A DNA stretch of 18,690 nucleotides from JBBDIK01 sp964640385 (GTDB taxonomy: Bacteria; Actinomycetota; UBA4738; JBBDHU01): positions 1 through 18,690 of the forward strand of contig CAZXFL010000030.1 of NCBI GenBank assembly GCA_964640385.1. The letters are read 5' to 3'. Positions 1-5,966 of this stretch are shown here, one piece after another. The notes under the pieces are model-generated. The model saw nothing but the letters and a program-made list of their open reading frames with translations. It made no database searches and was not told where the DNA came from. The translations under genes and the position numbers were made by a program. How positions within the stretch are numbered: position 1 is the first letter of the stretch; the number at the start of each line of letters is the position of its first letter.

Positions 1-73
1 AGGGGCGTAGCTCAACTGGAAGAGCACCGGTCTCCAAAACCGGCGGTTGGGGGTTCGAGTCCCTCCGCCCCTG
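1..73 (+). tRNA. trnW: tRNA-Trp (CCA anticodon)
   Basis: Complete cloverleaf. The acceptor stem pairs bases 1-7 with 66-72. The D stem is GCTC/GAGC at 10-13 and 22-25. The anticodon stem is CCGGT/ACCGG around the loop CTCCAAA, with anticodon CCA at 34-36. The T arm carries TTCGAGT at 54-60. The discriminator base is G73, and the 3' CCA is not encoded (CTGC follows). A tRNA-Trp just upstream of secE is the usual actinobacterial arrangement. Its promoter lies outside the window. Its 3' two-thirds recurs at 1189-1242 as a decayed copy. Confidence 0.97.
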
Positions 74-74
74 C
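21..74 (+). repeat. Direct repeat, left copy (tRNA-Trp 3' part)
   Basis: These 54 bases, from the 3' side of the D arm through the tRNA end and one base beyond, match 1189-1242 at 49 of 54 positions with no gaps. The offset is 1168 bp. The left copy lies in the functional tRNA gene. This is the geometry of an attL/attR pair at a tRNA gene, or of an old tandem duplication. The toxin-antitoxin cassette lies between the two copies. Confidence 0.85.
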
Positions 75-170
75 TAGAAGGCCCTGTCGACCGTCACAGC
101 GGCCTGTTCGGCCCCATAACCGGCGGTAGCAAGCTGGGTGAAAGAACTCCGCCGGGTTCTCCCGGCCGAG

Positions 171-204
171 TGGACTTATGAACTAGTTCAGGTATCCTTG
201 CTGC
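171..204 (+). promoter_or_regulatory. Toxin-antitoxin promoter with palindromic operator
   Basis: A -10 box TATCCT lies at 193-198, six bases before the ATG at 205, so transcription would begin at or next to the start codon (leaderless). A weak -35 (TGGACT, 171-176) is 16 bp upstream. The perfect 12-bp palindrome TGAACTAGTTCA (179-190) fills the spacer. This is where an autoregulatory antitoxin would block RNA polymerase. The palindrome is seen directly; its operator role is inferred from known Phd/YefM autoregulation. Confidence 0.5.
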
Positions 205-681
205 ATGCGTATCACCGAACATCCCTTCTCGGACCTGCTTCGCTCCCCAAAGCAGGTGACGGGTGAGGTTGCCAAGGGTGACGTTCTGCTGAGGCGCCGC
301 GACGAGGCCGATCTTCGTCTGACGCTCGCGCAGAGAGATGATGAACGTTCCGCCGCCTTTGCTGCCCTGGGTCGCACCCTCCGCAACCTCGCCGTCCATG
401 AACCCGAGTCGATGCGCGAGGCCTTGGCCGATGCATTTCCGTGGATGGAGTTTCTTCCCGAGGAGGACCGAGCGCTGTTCGCGAAGGAGTTTGTCAATGT
501 GCTCGTGGGAGCAGCCGACTTGGGCACCTACGCACCCTTGTCCCAACTCCTCAGAGAGTGGCGCGACACGGCAGAAGTGCACGCCGATCCGGAGCTGACG
601 ACTCGCCTGCGCCGGCCGGTAACGGCAAAAGGAGAGTCGGTTCCTCGACCCCGCAAGCGGGTTCGTGCCCAAGCGACGTGA
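205..681 (+). CDS. Phd/YefM-like antitoxin of a type II TA system
   Basis: A 158-residue protein predicted to neutralise the toxin encoded just downstream and to repress its own promoter. Residues 1-42 resemble the Phd/YefM DNA-binding fold: an N-terminal strand, a helix with PFSDLLRSPKQV, then GDVLLRRRDEADLRL. The C-terminal half (about 78-130: FPWMEFLPEEDR, then SQLLREWRDTAEVHADPEL) matches a tail I recall from actinobacterial 'prevent-host-death' antitoxins, probably the toxin-binding part. The end is basic and proline-rich. The ATG at 205 is chosen because a -10 box and palindrome sit just upstream and the Phd-like fold begins at residue 1. The gene overlaps the toxin gene by 17 bp. The family assignment comes from remembered patterns. 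Confidence 0.72.
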   Translation: MRITEHPFSDLLRSPKQVTGEVAKGDVLLRRRDEADLRLTLAQRDDERSAAFAALGRTLRNLAVHEPESMREALADAFPWMEFLPEEDRALFAKEFVNVLVGAADLGTYAPLSQLLREWRDTAEVHADPELTTRLRRPVTAKGESVPRPRKRVRAQAT

Positions 682-1009
682 GCGGGTTGCGCCCCCGCCC
701 GCTACAGGCGGGTGGGATCTTCGGTATGCGACCTCCGATGCTGTAGGTGGTTGGGAAGAACTGTGTCGTCTTGCGCCTACGAGTGCGCGGTCGGCCTGGG
801 AGCGCTTGAGTGCGGACCCGGGTGTTCGCAGCGCGCGTCAGCACCCACTCAAGGGGAACCTTTCCTCGCGAACGGTGAACGGCAAGGAGATGGAGCAGTG
901 GCAGTACGAAGTCACCGGTGCCGGCCGGATCTGGTACTGCATCGACGACAGCAAGCGGACGGTCTGGTTGACGGACGCAAGCCCCGGTCATCCGGCGGCG
1001 ACCGACTAG
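665..1009 (+). CDS. RelE/ParE-like toxin, actinobacterial type
   Basis: A 114-residue small basic protein starting at GTG 665 inside the antitoxin gene, which implies translational coupling. The pattern GGWEELCRLAP (about 28-38), a middle HPLKGNL (60-66), and a C-terminal beta-rich part with EQWQYEVTGAGRIWYCIDD and a final TVWLTDASPGHP match actinobacterial RelE-fold toxins paired with Phd-like antitoxins. RelE-family toxins usually cleave mRNA at the ribosome. Which residues would be catalytic here is unclear, and activity is inferred. The pair is isolated: neither flank belongs to a mobile-element gene, yet it lies between tRNA-Trp repeats. Confidence 0.72.
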   Translation: MPKRRERVAPPPATGGWDLRYATSDAVGGWEELCRLAPTSARSAWERLSADPGVRSARQHPLKGNLSSRTVNGKEMEQWQYEVTGAGRIWYCIDDSKRTVWLTDASPGHPAATD

Positions 1010-1051
1010 ACCGGATCGCGTCCGGCGTGCTCGAGGCGCTGAGTGGTGGGA

Positions 1052-1087
1052 CCGAAACGGTAGCCCGAGGGGTCCCGAAACGGTAGC
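1052..1087 (+). repeat. Two 13-bp direct repeats, 23 bp apart
   Basis: CCGAAACGGTAGC occurs at 1052-1064 and again at 1075-1087. The 23-bp period is roughly two helical turns, so a protein could bind both copies on one face. They lie behind the toxin gene and about 30 bp upstream of the secE promoter -35. They may be an activator or repressor site, or a leftover of the rearrangement at this locus. Confidence 0.4.
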
Positions 1088-1115
1088 GTGGCCGGGCGAG
1101 GTGGTCGGATCGACC

Positions 1116-1145
1116 TTGGCGTGGAGGGCGACGACGCCGTATGAT
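1116..1145 (+). promoter_or_regulatory. Promoter for secE-nusG
   Basis: TTGGCG (1116-1121), an 18-bp spacer, then TATGAT (1140-1145): a close match to a housekeeping sigma promoter. The predicted start is near 1151-1153. It lies inside the segment bounded by the tRNA-Trp repeats, so if that segment was inserted, secE-nusG is now driven by a promoter that came with it. Confidence 0.65.
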
Positions 1146-1188
1146 TCGAGGTGAATCCCGTGGATCGCCCCTGGTTTCGCACGGACGG

Positions 1189-1242
1189 AGAGCAGGGGTC
1201 TCTAAAACCGGCGGTTGGGGGTCCGAGTCCCTTCGCCCCTGC
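1189..1242 (+). pseudogene. Decayed tRNA-Trp 3' fragment
   Basis: Identical to bases 21-74 at 49 of 54 positions. The changes damage function. Two substitutions in the 5' strand of the anticodon stem create G-G mismatches. The T-loop TTC becomes TCC. The anticodon position reads CTA (1202-1204) instead of CCA. No sequence able to pair with the 3' acceptor strand CGCCCCT (1234-1240) lies at the expected place, so no cloverleaf forms. The fragment ends exactly where the secE ribosome-binding site begins. Confidence 0.85.
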
Positions 1243-1252
1243 AAGGAGCAGC

Positions 1253-1546
1253 ATGAACAGGCAGACCAAACGGCTCATGGCCAAGCAGGAGAAGGCCAGC
1301 GCGGCGCGCAAGAAGGCGCCGGCGGCTCGGCGACCCCCACAGGCCGCCGAGAAGCGGCAGCGCGTCGGTATCCGCCAGTTCCTGAAAGAGGTACGTCTGG
1401 AGCTGAAGAAGGTCCAGTGGCCGACCCGCAAGGAGCTCGTCGCCTACACGACCGTCGTCTTGGTGACGGTCGTCGTGCTGACGGCGTTCGTGTTCGGTCT
1501 CGATCTGCTGTTCTCGAAGTTCGTACTCAAGCTGTTCGGCGGCTGA
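1253..1546 (+). CDS. secE: Preprotein translocase subunit SecE
   Basis: SecE is the small membrane subunit of the SecYEG channel, which clamps SecY. This 97-residue form has a basic, alanine-rich cytoplasmic N-terminus (about 1-38). The family's amphipathic segment follows, with FLKEVRLELKKVQWPTRKEL at 43-62. One transmembrane helix spans about 64-86. ATG 1253 follows AAGGAG (1243-1248) at a normal distance. The frame stays open upstream to a GTG at 1151, so a 34-residue longer form cannot be excluded. It would read through the tRNA fragment. nusG follows after 17 bp, in one transcription unit. Confidence 0.95.
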   Translation: MNRQTKRLMAKQEKASAARKKAPAARRPPQAAEKRQRVGIRQFLKEVRLELKKVQWPTRKELVAYTTVVLVTVVVLTAFVFGLDLLFSKFVLKLFGG

Positions 1547-1563
1547 GAGGAAGTTCGTTCGTT

Positions 1564-2544
1564 ATGGAAGAGCGCCCCGACCAGATGACCGTCGACGCCA
1601 AGGAACAACAGGAAGAGCCCGTGGAGGAACTGTTGGTGGAAGCCGAGGCCGCCGAGGCTGCGATCGAAGAGGTCGCGGACGCGATCGCCGCCGAGGTGCT
1701 GGCGGAGGGCGTCGCTGAGGCCGCCGAGATCGGGCAGGTTGCGGAGGAGGCGATAGAGGAGGTCCAGACCGCCGCAGCCTCGGAAGGGCTCGACCAGGCT
1801 GAGACCGACGCTGAGACCGAGGCGATCGAGGAGGCTGCTGAGGAAGCTGCCGCCGAGGTATTGACCGAAGCCGTCGTCGAAGCAGCCGTCGTTGAGGCCG
1901 TGGCCGTCGAGGCCATCGCCGAGATCGAGGAAGTGGTGGCTGAAGCCGTCGTCGAGGAAGCGGCCGAGGAAGCCGCCGTCGTCGCGCCCAAGCCGGTGAG
2001 CCCATTCGATGGGCCGGGTGACTGGTACGTCGTCCATACCTACGCGGGCTACGAGAACCGCGTGAAGACGAACCTTGCGTCGCGCATCCAGACCATGCAG
2101 ATGCAGGACAAGATCTTCGACGTGGTCATCCCCATGGAAGACGTGATGGAACTCAAGGGCGGCAAGAAGCAGGTCGTCAAGAAGAAGGTGTTCCCCGGAT
2201 ATCTGCTGGTGCAGATGATCTACGACAACGACTCCTGGTACGTCGTGCGCAACACCCCGGGAGTCACGGGATTCGTCTCGGCCGGTACCGGCACCAAACC
2301 GACCCCACTTTCCCGCCGCGAGGTCGAGAAGATCCTCGTGGTGAAGGAGGAGGAGGTCAAGCCCACCTTTCGCCTCGAGTTCGAGGAAGGTGACGTGGTG
2401 CGGATCGTCTCGGGTCCGTTCGCGGACTTCAACGGCACGATCAGCGAGATCAACGTGGATCAGAGCAAGCTCAAGGTCCTCGTGAACATCTTCGACCGGG
2501 AGACCCCGGTCGAGCTCGGTTTCGACCAAGTCGCGAAAGTGTGA
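1564..2544 (+). CDS. nusG: Transcription elongation/termination factor NusG
   Basis: NusG binds RNA polymerase across the active-site cleft and links it to Rho or the ribosome. In this 326-residue protein the NGN domain begins near 154 (WYVVHTYAGYENRVKTNL), with the signature KKKVFPGYLLVQM at 206-218. The KOW domain covers about 275-310 (GDVVRIVSGPFADFNGTI). The first ~145 residues are a low-complexity Glu/Ala/Val-rich, strongly acidic extension absent from E. coli NusG. Actinobacterial NusG proteins often carry such an extension, and this one is long. ATG 1564 follows AGAGGAAG (1546-1553). The frame is open further upstream, but that part encodes the secE region in another frame and is not coding here. 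Confidence 0.96.
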   Translation: MEERPDQMTVDAKEQQEEPVEELLVEAEAAEAAIEEVADAIAAEVLAEGVAEAAEIGQVAEEAIEEVQTAAASEGLDQAETDAETEAIEEAAEEAAAEVLTEAVVEAAVVEAVAVEAIAEIEEVVAEAVVEEAAEEAAVVAPKPVSPFDGPGDWYVVHTYAGYENRVKTNLASRIQTMQMQDKIFDVVIPMEDVMELKGGKKQVVKKKVFPGYLLVQMIYDNDSWYVVRNTPGVTGFVSAGTGTKPTPLSRREVEKILVVKEEEVKPTFRLEFEEGDVVRIVSGPFADFNGTISEINVDQSKLKVLVNIFDRETPVELGFDQVAKV

Positions 2545-2584
2545 GGGGCCCGAGGAACGAAGGCCGCGTATCGGCCGTGTGACG

Positions 2585-2590
2585 TAGGGT
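2585..2590 (+). promoter_or_regulatory. Possible -10 box for rplK-rplA
   Basis: TAGGGT in the 134-bp gap between nusG and rplK would start a transcript near 2597. No convincing -35 is seen. rplK-rplA may equally be transcribed by read-through from nusG, since no terminator is visible between them. Confidence 0.25.
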
Positions 2591-2617
2591 TGTAGGCCCC
2601 GCCGGGCGAACGCGACC

Positions 2618-2661
2618 GGTGGGAAGACTGAGATCGCGGGAGGCCGCAGGCCGCTTGCACC
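2618..2661 (+). promoter_or_regulatory. Candidate L1-binding leader structure of rplK
   Basis: GGTG (2618-2621) can pair with CACC (2658-2661), and AAG (2624-2626) with CTT (2654-2656), leaving a small internal loop. An inner GGCC-GCA-GGCC hairpin lies at 2642-2652. The GGTGGGA...CACC arrangement resembles the L1 site of 23S rRNA and the L11-operon leaders that L1 represses. It lies just before the rplK ribosome-binding region (GGGAGG, 2664-2669). The match is by eye only. Confidence 0.4.
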
Positions 2662-2678
2662 GCGGGAGGTGAAGGAAG

Positions 2679-3107
2679 ATGGCGAAGAAGAAGGTCCTGG
2701 CCGTCGTCAAACTGCAGATCCCTGCAGGCCAGGCGACGCCCGCTCCGCCGGTCGGTACCGCGCTTGGTCAGCACGGGGTCAACATCATGGACTTCTGCAA
2801 GCAGTACAACGAAGCCACCCAGCAGCAGAGCGGCAACATCATCCCGGTCGTGCTCACGATCCTCGAAGACCGGTCGTTCACGTTCATCACGAAGCAGCCG
2901 CCGGCCGCCGAGCTGATCAAGAAGGCCGCCGGCATCGAGTTGGGATCGGGCGAGCCGAACCGGAACAAGGTCGCGATCCTGTCGAAGGATCAGGTGCGCC
3001 AGATCGCCCAGCAGAAGATGGACGATCTCAACGCGAACGACGTCGAGGCCGCGATGAAGATCATCGAAGGCACGGCGCGCAGCATGGGCGTGGAGGTGTC
3101 GGCATGA
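2679..3107 (+). CDS. rplK: Ribosomal protein L11
   Basis: L11 is the 50S stalk-base protein of the GTPase-associated centre and contacts 23S rRNA helices 43/44. The 142-residue length is standard. The N-terminal domain has KLQIPAGQATPAPPVGTALG (about 11-30) and VNIMDFCKQYN. The rRNA-binding C-terminal domain has KKAAGIELGSGEPNRNKV and ends GTARSMGVEV. ATG 2679 follows the purine-rich GGGAGGTGAAGGAAG. Its stop overlaps the rplA start (ATGA), so the two are translationally coupled. Confidence 0.98.
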   Translation: MAKKKVLAVVKLQIPAGQATPAPPVGTALGQHGVNIMDFCKQYNEATQQQSGNIIPVVLTILEDRSFTFITKQPPAAELIKKAAGIELGSGEPNRNKVAILSKDQVRQIAQQKMDDLNANDVEAAMKIIEGTARSMGVEVSA

Positions 3108-3823
3108 GCGGCCACGGGAAGCGCTACCGCGAGGCGGCGAAGGACGTCGACCACGAGAAGCTCTACGGGCCGGTCGAGGCGCTCGCGCTCATCAAGGCGG
3201 CTCCGGCGGCGAAGTTCGACGAGACGGTCGAGTTGGTGTTCCGCCTCGGCGTCGACCCGCGCAAGGCGGATCAGATGGTGCGTGGCACCGTGAACCTGCC
3301 GCACGGCACGGGGCGTTCCGTCCGGGTCGCTGCATTCGCGACGGGGGAGAAGGCTCGCGAGGCCAAGGAAGCCGGAGCGGACGTCATCGGCGGTGAAGAC
3401 CTGGTCGAGGTCATCCTCAAGGGCACCATCGAGTTCGAGGCCGCGGTCGCGACGCCCGACATGATGTCGTCCGTCGGGAAAGCCGGTCGTGTGCTCGGTC
3501 CACGCGGACTGATGCCGAACCCGAAGACGGGGACCGTGACCTTCGACATCGGGAAGGCCGTCGCCGACATCAAGGCCGGGAAGCTCGAGTATCGGGTCGA
3601 CCGGACGGGCAATGTGCACGTGGTCATCGGCAAGAAGGCCTTCGACGAGAAGCAGCTGCAGGACAACTACCACGCGGTGATCGAGGAGATCCTGCGGGCG
3701 AAGCCGTCGGCGGCGAAGGGCCGGTACATCCACAGCGTGACGCTGTCCACCACCATGGGGCCCGGGATCAAGGTTGACCCGGCCCGGGTGAAGGATCTGG
3801 AACCGGCGCCCGCCGGCGCCTAA
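3104..3823 (+). CDS. rplA: Ribosomal protein L1
   Basis: L1 forms the mobile 50S L1 stalk and, in many bacteria, represses its own operon. The 239-residue protein has a normal length. Domain I includes KFDETVELVFRLGVDPRKADQ (around 38-58). The conserved GRVLGPRGLMPNPKTGTV motif follows at mid-protein, and the C-terminal stretch ends YIHSVTLSTTMGPGIKVD. ATG 3104 overlaps the rplK stop. The normal neighbour rplJ does not follow. Instead the gene meets a convergent kinase gene, with the two stop codons sharing the four bases CTAA (3820-3823), and no terminator separates them. Confidence 0.98.
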   Translation: MSGHGKRYREAAKDVDHEKLYGPVEALALIKAAPAAKFDETVELVFRLGVDPRKADQMVRGTVNLPHGTGRSVRVAAFATGEKAREAKEAGADVIGGEDLVEVILKGTIEFEAAVATPDMMSSVGKAGRVLGPRGLMPNPKTGTVTFDIGKAVADIKAGKLEYRVDRTGNVHVVIGKKAFDEKQLQDNYHAVIEEILRAKPSAAKGRYIHSVTLSTTMGPGIKVDPARVKDLEPAPAGA

Positions 3824-5502
3824 CCGGCCGGCTCCGGCCGTTCCACGGGGGGTGAAGGTTCCTGCTCCCAGATGTCATCGGGTGTCCACTCGGCGTGTCC
3901 GTTGCCCTTGACGCTGGCCGTGGCGGGGTGCTCCTCCTCGTAGGCGCGAGGGTAGTAGGTCCTGTAGTCGCTGGAGTAGTAGCGGGCTTTCGCCGGGTCG
4001 AAGTTGTTGAAGACGCCCCCGACGATGTGGCCGTCGACCTGCTTGAGTTTCTCCGCGACACTCTCCGCGGCGCCCCTCGCCGTCGAGCCAGCGTCCACCA
4101 CGACCAGGATGCCGTCGCCCTTCGGTCCCAGCACGAGGCTGTCGGCGACCGCCAGCAAGGGCGGTGTGTCGATCAGGACGTAGTCGGCCACCGAACGCAG
4201 GTCGTCGAGCAACCGGTCCATACGGCCCGAACCCAGGAGTTCCGCGGGGTTCGGCGGCACGGGCCCGCTCGCCAAGATCCGCACGCGGGGGAGGTCCGTG
4301 GGTGCCTGGATGACCTCCGGCAGCGAGGCGCGGCCGAGCAAGATGTCCGAGAGCCCGACCGTGTTCTCGCACCCGAAGAACCGGTGCAGGCGCGGGCGTC
4401 GGAGGTCACAGGACACGGCGATCACCCGTTGGCCGGTCTGTGAAAGGACGACCGCGAGGTTCGCGACGGTCGTCGTTTTCCCCTCTCCCGGGTGGGGACT
4501 CGTGACGCTCAAGAGGTGGATATCGTTCCGGTCCGCCAGGAAACGGAGATTGGTCCGGAGCGCGCGATAGGCCTCCGACGTCGCGCTTTTTGGTTCGCGC
4601 ATCGTGATGAGGTCCTCCTTGTCTCGCTTCCGCCATGCGTCGACCTTGGGGATCGTTGCCAGGACTGGGGCCCCTAGCTGACGCTCGAGATCCGAGCTCC
4701 CGACGAGTCGCTCGTCGAAGCGCTCACGCATGAAGGCCACTCCGGCTCCGAGCGCCAGTCCGATGAACAGGGCGAGCAGCCCGTCGCGGAGGTGGTTCGG
4801 ACTCGACGGCGAGGTCGGAAGCGTGGCCGGTTCCACGATCTCGCCCCCGCTCCTCTTCAAGCTCTCAGGCCTCCCGAGTTCCGCCAGCTGCTCCTCGAGG
4901 ATGCCGATGCGGGTTCCGATGGTGGTCAATTCGGTGGTGAGGGTTGCACGAGTCTGATCGTTGGTCGCCGCCGAAAGCCGCTGGGAGATCGCCCGGCGGT
5001 CCGCATTCAGTGCCGCGACCCGTCCTCGGAGATCCGTGGCATCGATCTCGTAGTCGTCCAGAGCCTGCTGGCGGCGGAACTCGAGGTACCCTTCGGCGAA
5101 CGCATCGGCGTATCGCTGGGCGAGGGCCGGATCGGGCGACGAGTAATCGACGGCGAGGATCTCCGTGTTCGGCTCGACCGACACCGCAACGTTGGCGAGG
5201 AGTGCCGTTGCCGCGTCGTCGAGGCTGAGCTGTTCCTTCACGAGCGCGGCGACGGCCGTGGACTGGGCGAGCCCTCGCTCCGTGTCGAGGTTGATGTCGT
5301 AGTAGGCCTTCGCATCCGAACCGGTCGGGCGCACGAGCACCCTGGATGTCGCGGTGTAAACCGGGGTTTGGCGATAGGAGAAGAACAGGGCCGTCCCAAC
5401 CACGAGGCCGGTGACGAGGATGATGATCCACTTCCCGCGGCGGAGCGCGGCGATGTAGTCGTTCAGGTTCGTCACGGCTTGAGCTGGGTGTTCCTTCGGC
5501 AT
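3820..5502 (-). CDS. Wzz/BY-kinase fusion (polysaccharide chain-length regulator and tyrosine kinase)
   Basis: A 560-residue inner-membrane polysaccharide co-polymerase fused to a bacterial tyrosine kinase. The Wzz part has a transmembrane helix at about 25-43, an extracellular helical region, then PSSPNHL (233-239) before the second helix at about 240-257. The cytoplasmic kinase has Walker A SPHPGEGKTTT (335-345), Walker A' CDLRRPRLH (365-373) and Walker B YVLIDTPPL (441-449). A C-terminal tyrosine cluster for autophosphorylation includes Y508, Y509, Y513, Y516, Y517 and Y521. Such proteins control capsule/EPS polymerisation. The start follows a GGGAGAAGG-like site. Its promoter diverges from the PqqD-like gene. 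It occupies the place between rplA and rplJ. Confidence 0.93.
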   Translation of the reverse strand: MPKEHPAQAVTNLNDYIAALRRGKWIIILVTGLVVGTALFFSYRQTPVYTATSRVLVRPTGSDAKAYYDINLDTERGLAQSTAVAALVKEQLSLDDAATALLANVAVSVEPNTEILAVDYSSPDPALAQRYADAFAEGYLEFRRQQALDDYEIDATDLRGRVAALNADRRAISQRLSAATNDQTRATLTTELTTIGTRIGILEEQLAELGRPESLKRSGGEIVEPATLPTSPSSPNHLRDGLLALFIGLALGAGVAFMRERFDERLVGSSDLERQLGAPVLATIPKVDAWRKRDKEDLITMREPKSATSEAYRALRTNLRFLADRNDIHLLSVTSPHPGEGKTTTVANLAVVLSQTGQRVIAVSCDLRRPRLHRFFGCENTVGLSDILLGRASLPEVIQAPTDLPRVRILASGPVPPNPAELLGSGRMDRLLDDLRSVADYVLIDTPPLLAVADSLVLGPKGDGILVVVDAGSTARGAAESVAEKLKQVDGHIVGGVFNNFDPAKARYYSSDYRTYYPRAYEEEHPATASVKGNGHAEWTPDDIWEQEPSPPVERPEPAG

Positions 5503-5529
5503 GGGGCCTTCTCCCTCGATCGCCTCACG

Positions 5530-5535
5530 ATTCTA
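5530..5535 (-). promoter_or_regulatory. -10 box of the Wzz/BY-kinase gene
   Basis: TAGAAT on the minus strand predicts a start near 5523 and a 20-base leader that contains the ribosome-binding site. The -35 is poor. A perfect palindrome TCGGCGCCGA (5550-5559) covers the expected -35 position and could be an operator shared with the divergent gene. Confidence 0.45.
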
Positions 5536-5585
5536 CGGTTCCTGCGAGATCGGCGCCGAAGGAGGTGGCTCGCGGCCGACGAGCG

Positions 5586-5591
5586 TATCCT
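5586..5591 (+). promoter_or_regulatory. -10 box of the PqqD-like gene
   Basis: TATCCT seven bases before the GTG at 5599 predicts a leaderless transcript. No consensus -35 is seen. The strong Shine-Dalgarno-like AAGGAGG at 5559-5565 has no in-frame start codon at a usable distance, so it is not the start signal for this frame. Confidence 0.45.
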
Positions 5592-5598
5592 CTTCCTC

Positions 5599-5901
5599 GT
5601 GGTTGCCCCGAGCGCGTCGCCGATAAGCGCGGAGTCGGTCGTTCGGGCCGCCCGCGACCAGGTCTCGGCCGAGGTTGGCGGCGAGGCCGTACTCCTCGGA
5701 CTTGAGCGTGGCAACTACTACGGTCTCGGAGGTGTCGGTGCCCGAGTCTGGGCGTTGGTGCGGGACCCCCGGTCGGTAGAGGCGATCCGGGATGCAATCA
5801 CGACCGAATTCGCGGTGGGGCCCGATGAGTGTCTCGCCGACCTGATCCCGTTCCTCGAGCACTTGCGTTCGGAAGGGCTGATCGAGACGGTTCCCACCTG
5901 A
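5599..5901 (+). CDS. PqqD-like RRE protein (lasso B1 / peptide chaperone type)
   Basis: A 100-residue PqqD-fold RiPP recognition element. Such proteins bind the leader of a ribosomally made peptide and present it to a modifying enzyme or protease. The recognisable core is GGEAVLLGLERGNYYGLGGVG (about 27-47), then ARVWALVRDP and a C-terminal helical region ending EHLRSEGLIETV. This is the usual winged-helix PqqD pattern. GTG 5599 is chosen because the homology begins shortly after it and a -10 box lies seven bases upstream. It leads a same-strand cassette with an ABC transporter, a lasso-B2-like protease and a nucleotidyltransferase. Stand-alone RRE plus B2 is typical of lasso peptide maturation, but similar pairs also occur beside polysaccharide genes. 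Confidence 0.82.
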   Translation: MVAPSASPISAESVVRAARDQVSAEVGGEAVLLGLERGNYYGLGGVGARVWALVRDPRSVEAIRDAITTEFAVGPDECLADLIPFLEHLRSEGLIETVPT

Positions 5902-5954
5902 CCGGACCGCTCGCCCGCGTTCCCCACGGCCTCTCGCCTGGTTGTGGAGGTCCG

Positions 5955-5960
5955 TAGGAT
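5955..5960 (+). promoter_or_regulatory. -10 box of the ABC transporter unit
   Basis: TAGGAT six bases before the ATG at 5967 predicts a leaderless start. This is the same geometry as the antitoxin and PqqD-like genes. The only purine-rich stretch (GGAG, 5961-5964) is too close to the ATG to act as a ribosome-binding site. No good -35 is visible. Confidence 0.45.
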
Positions 5961-5966
5961 GGAGCG

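Noticed and set aside
1166..1173. CGCCCCTG just upstream of the tRNA fragment, considered as a third repeat copy
   Set aside because: Only eight bases match and the flanks do not; this is expected by chance in GC-rich DNA.
1444..2529. 361-codon minus-strand open frame, His/Leu/Asp-rich
   Set aside because: It is the complement of the nusG coding strand, caused by high GC and the acidic repeat region. It has no family motif or start signal.
2562..2576. GGCCG-CGTAT-CGGCC hairpin considered as a terminator after nusG
   Set aside because: No T-run follows, so it is better read as part of the rplK leader structure.
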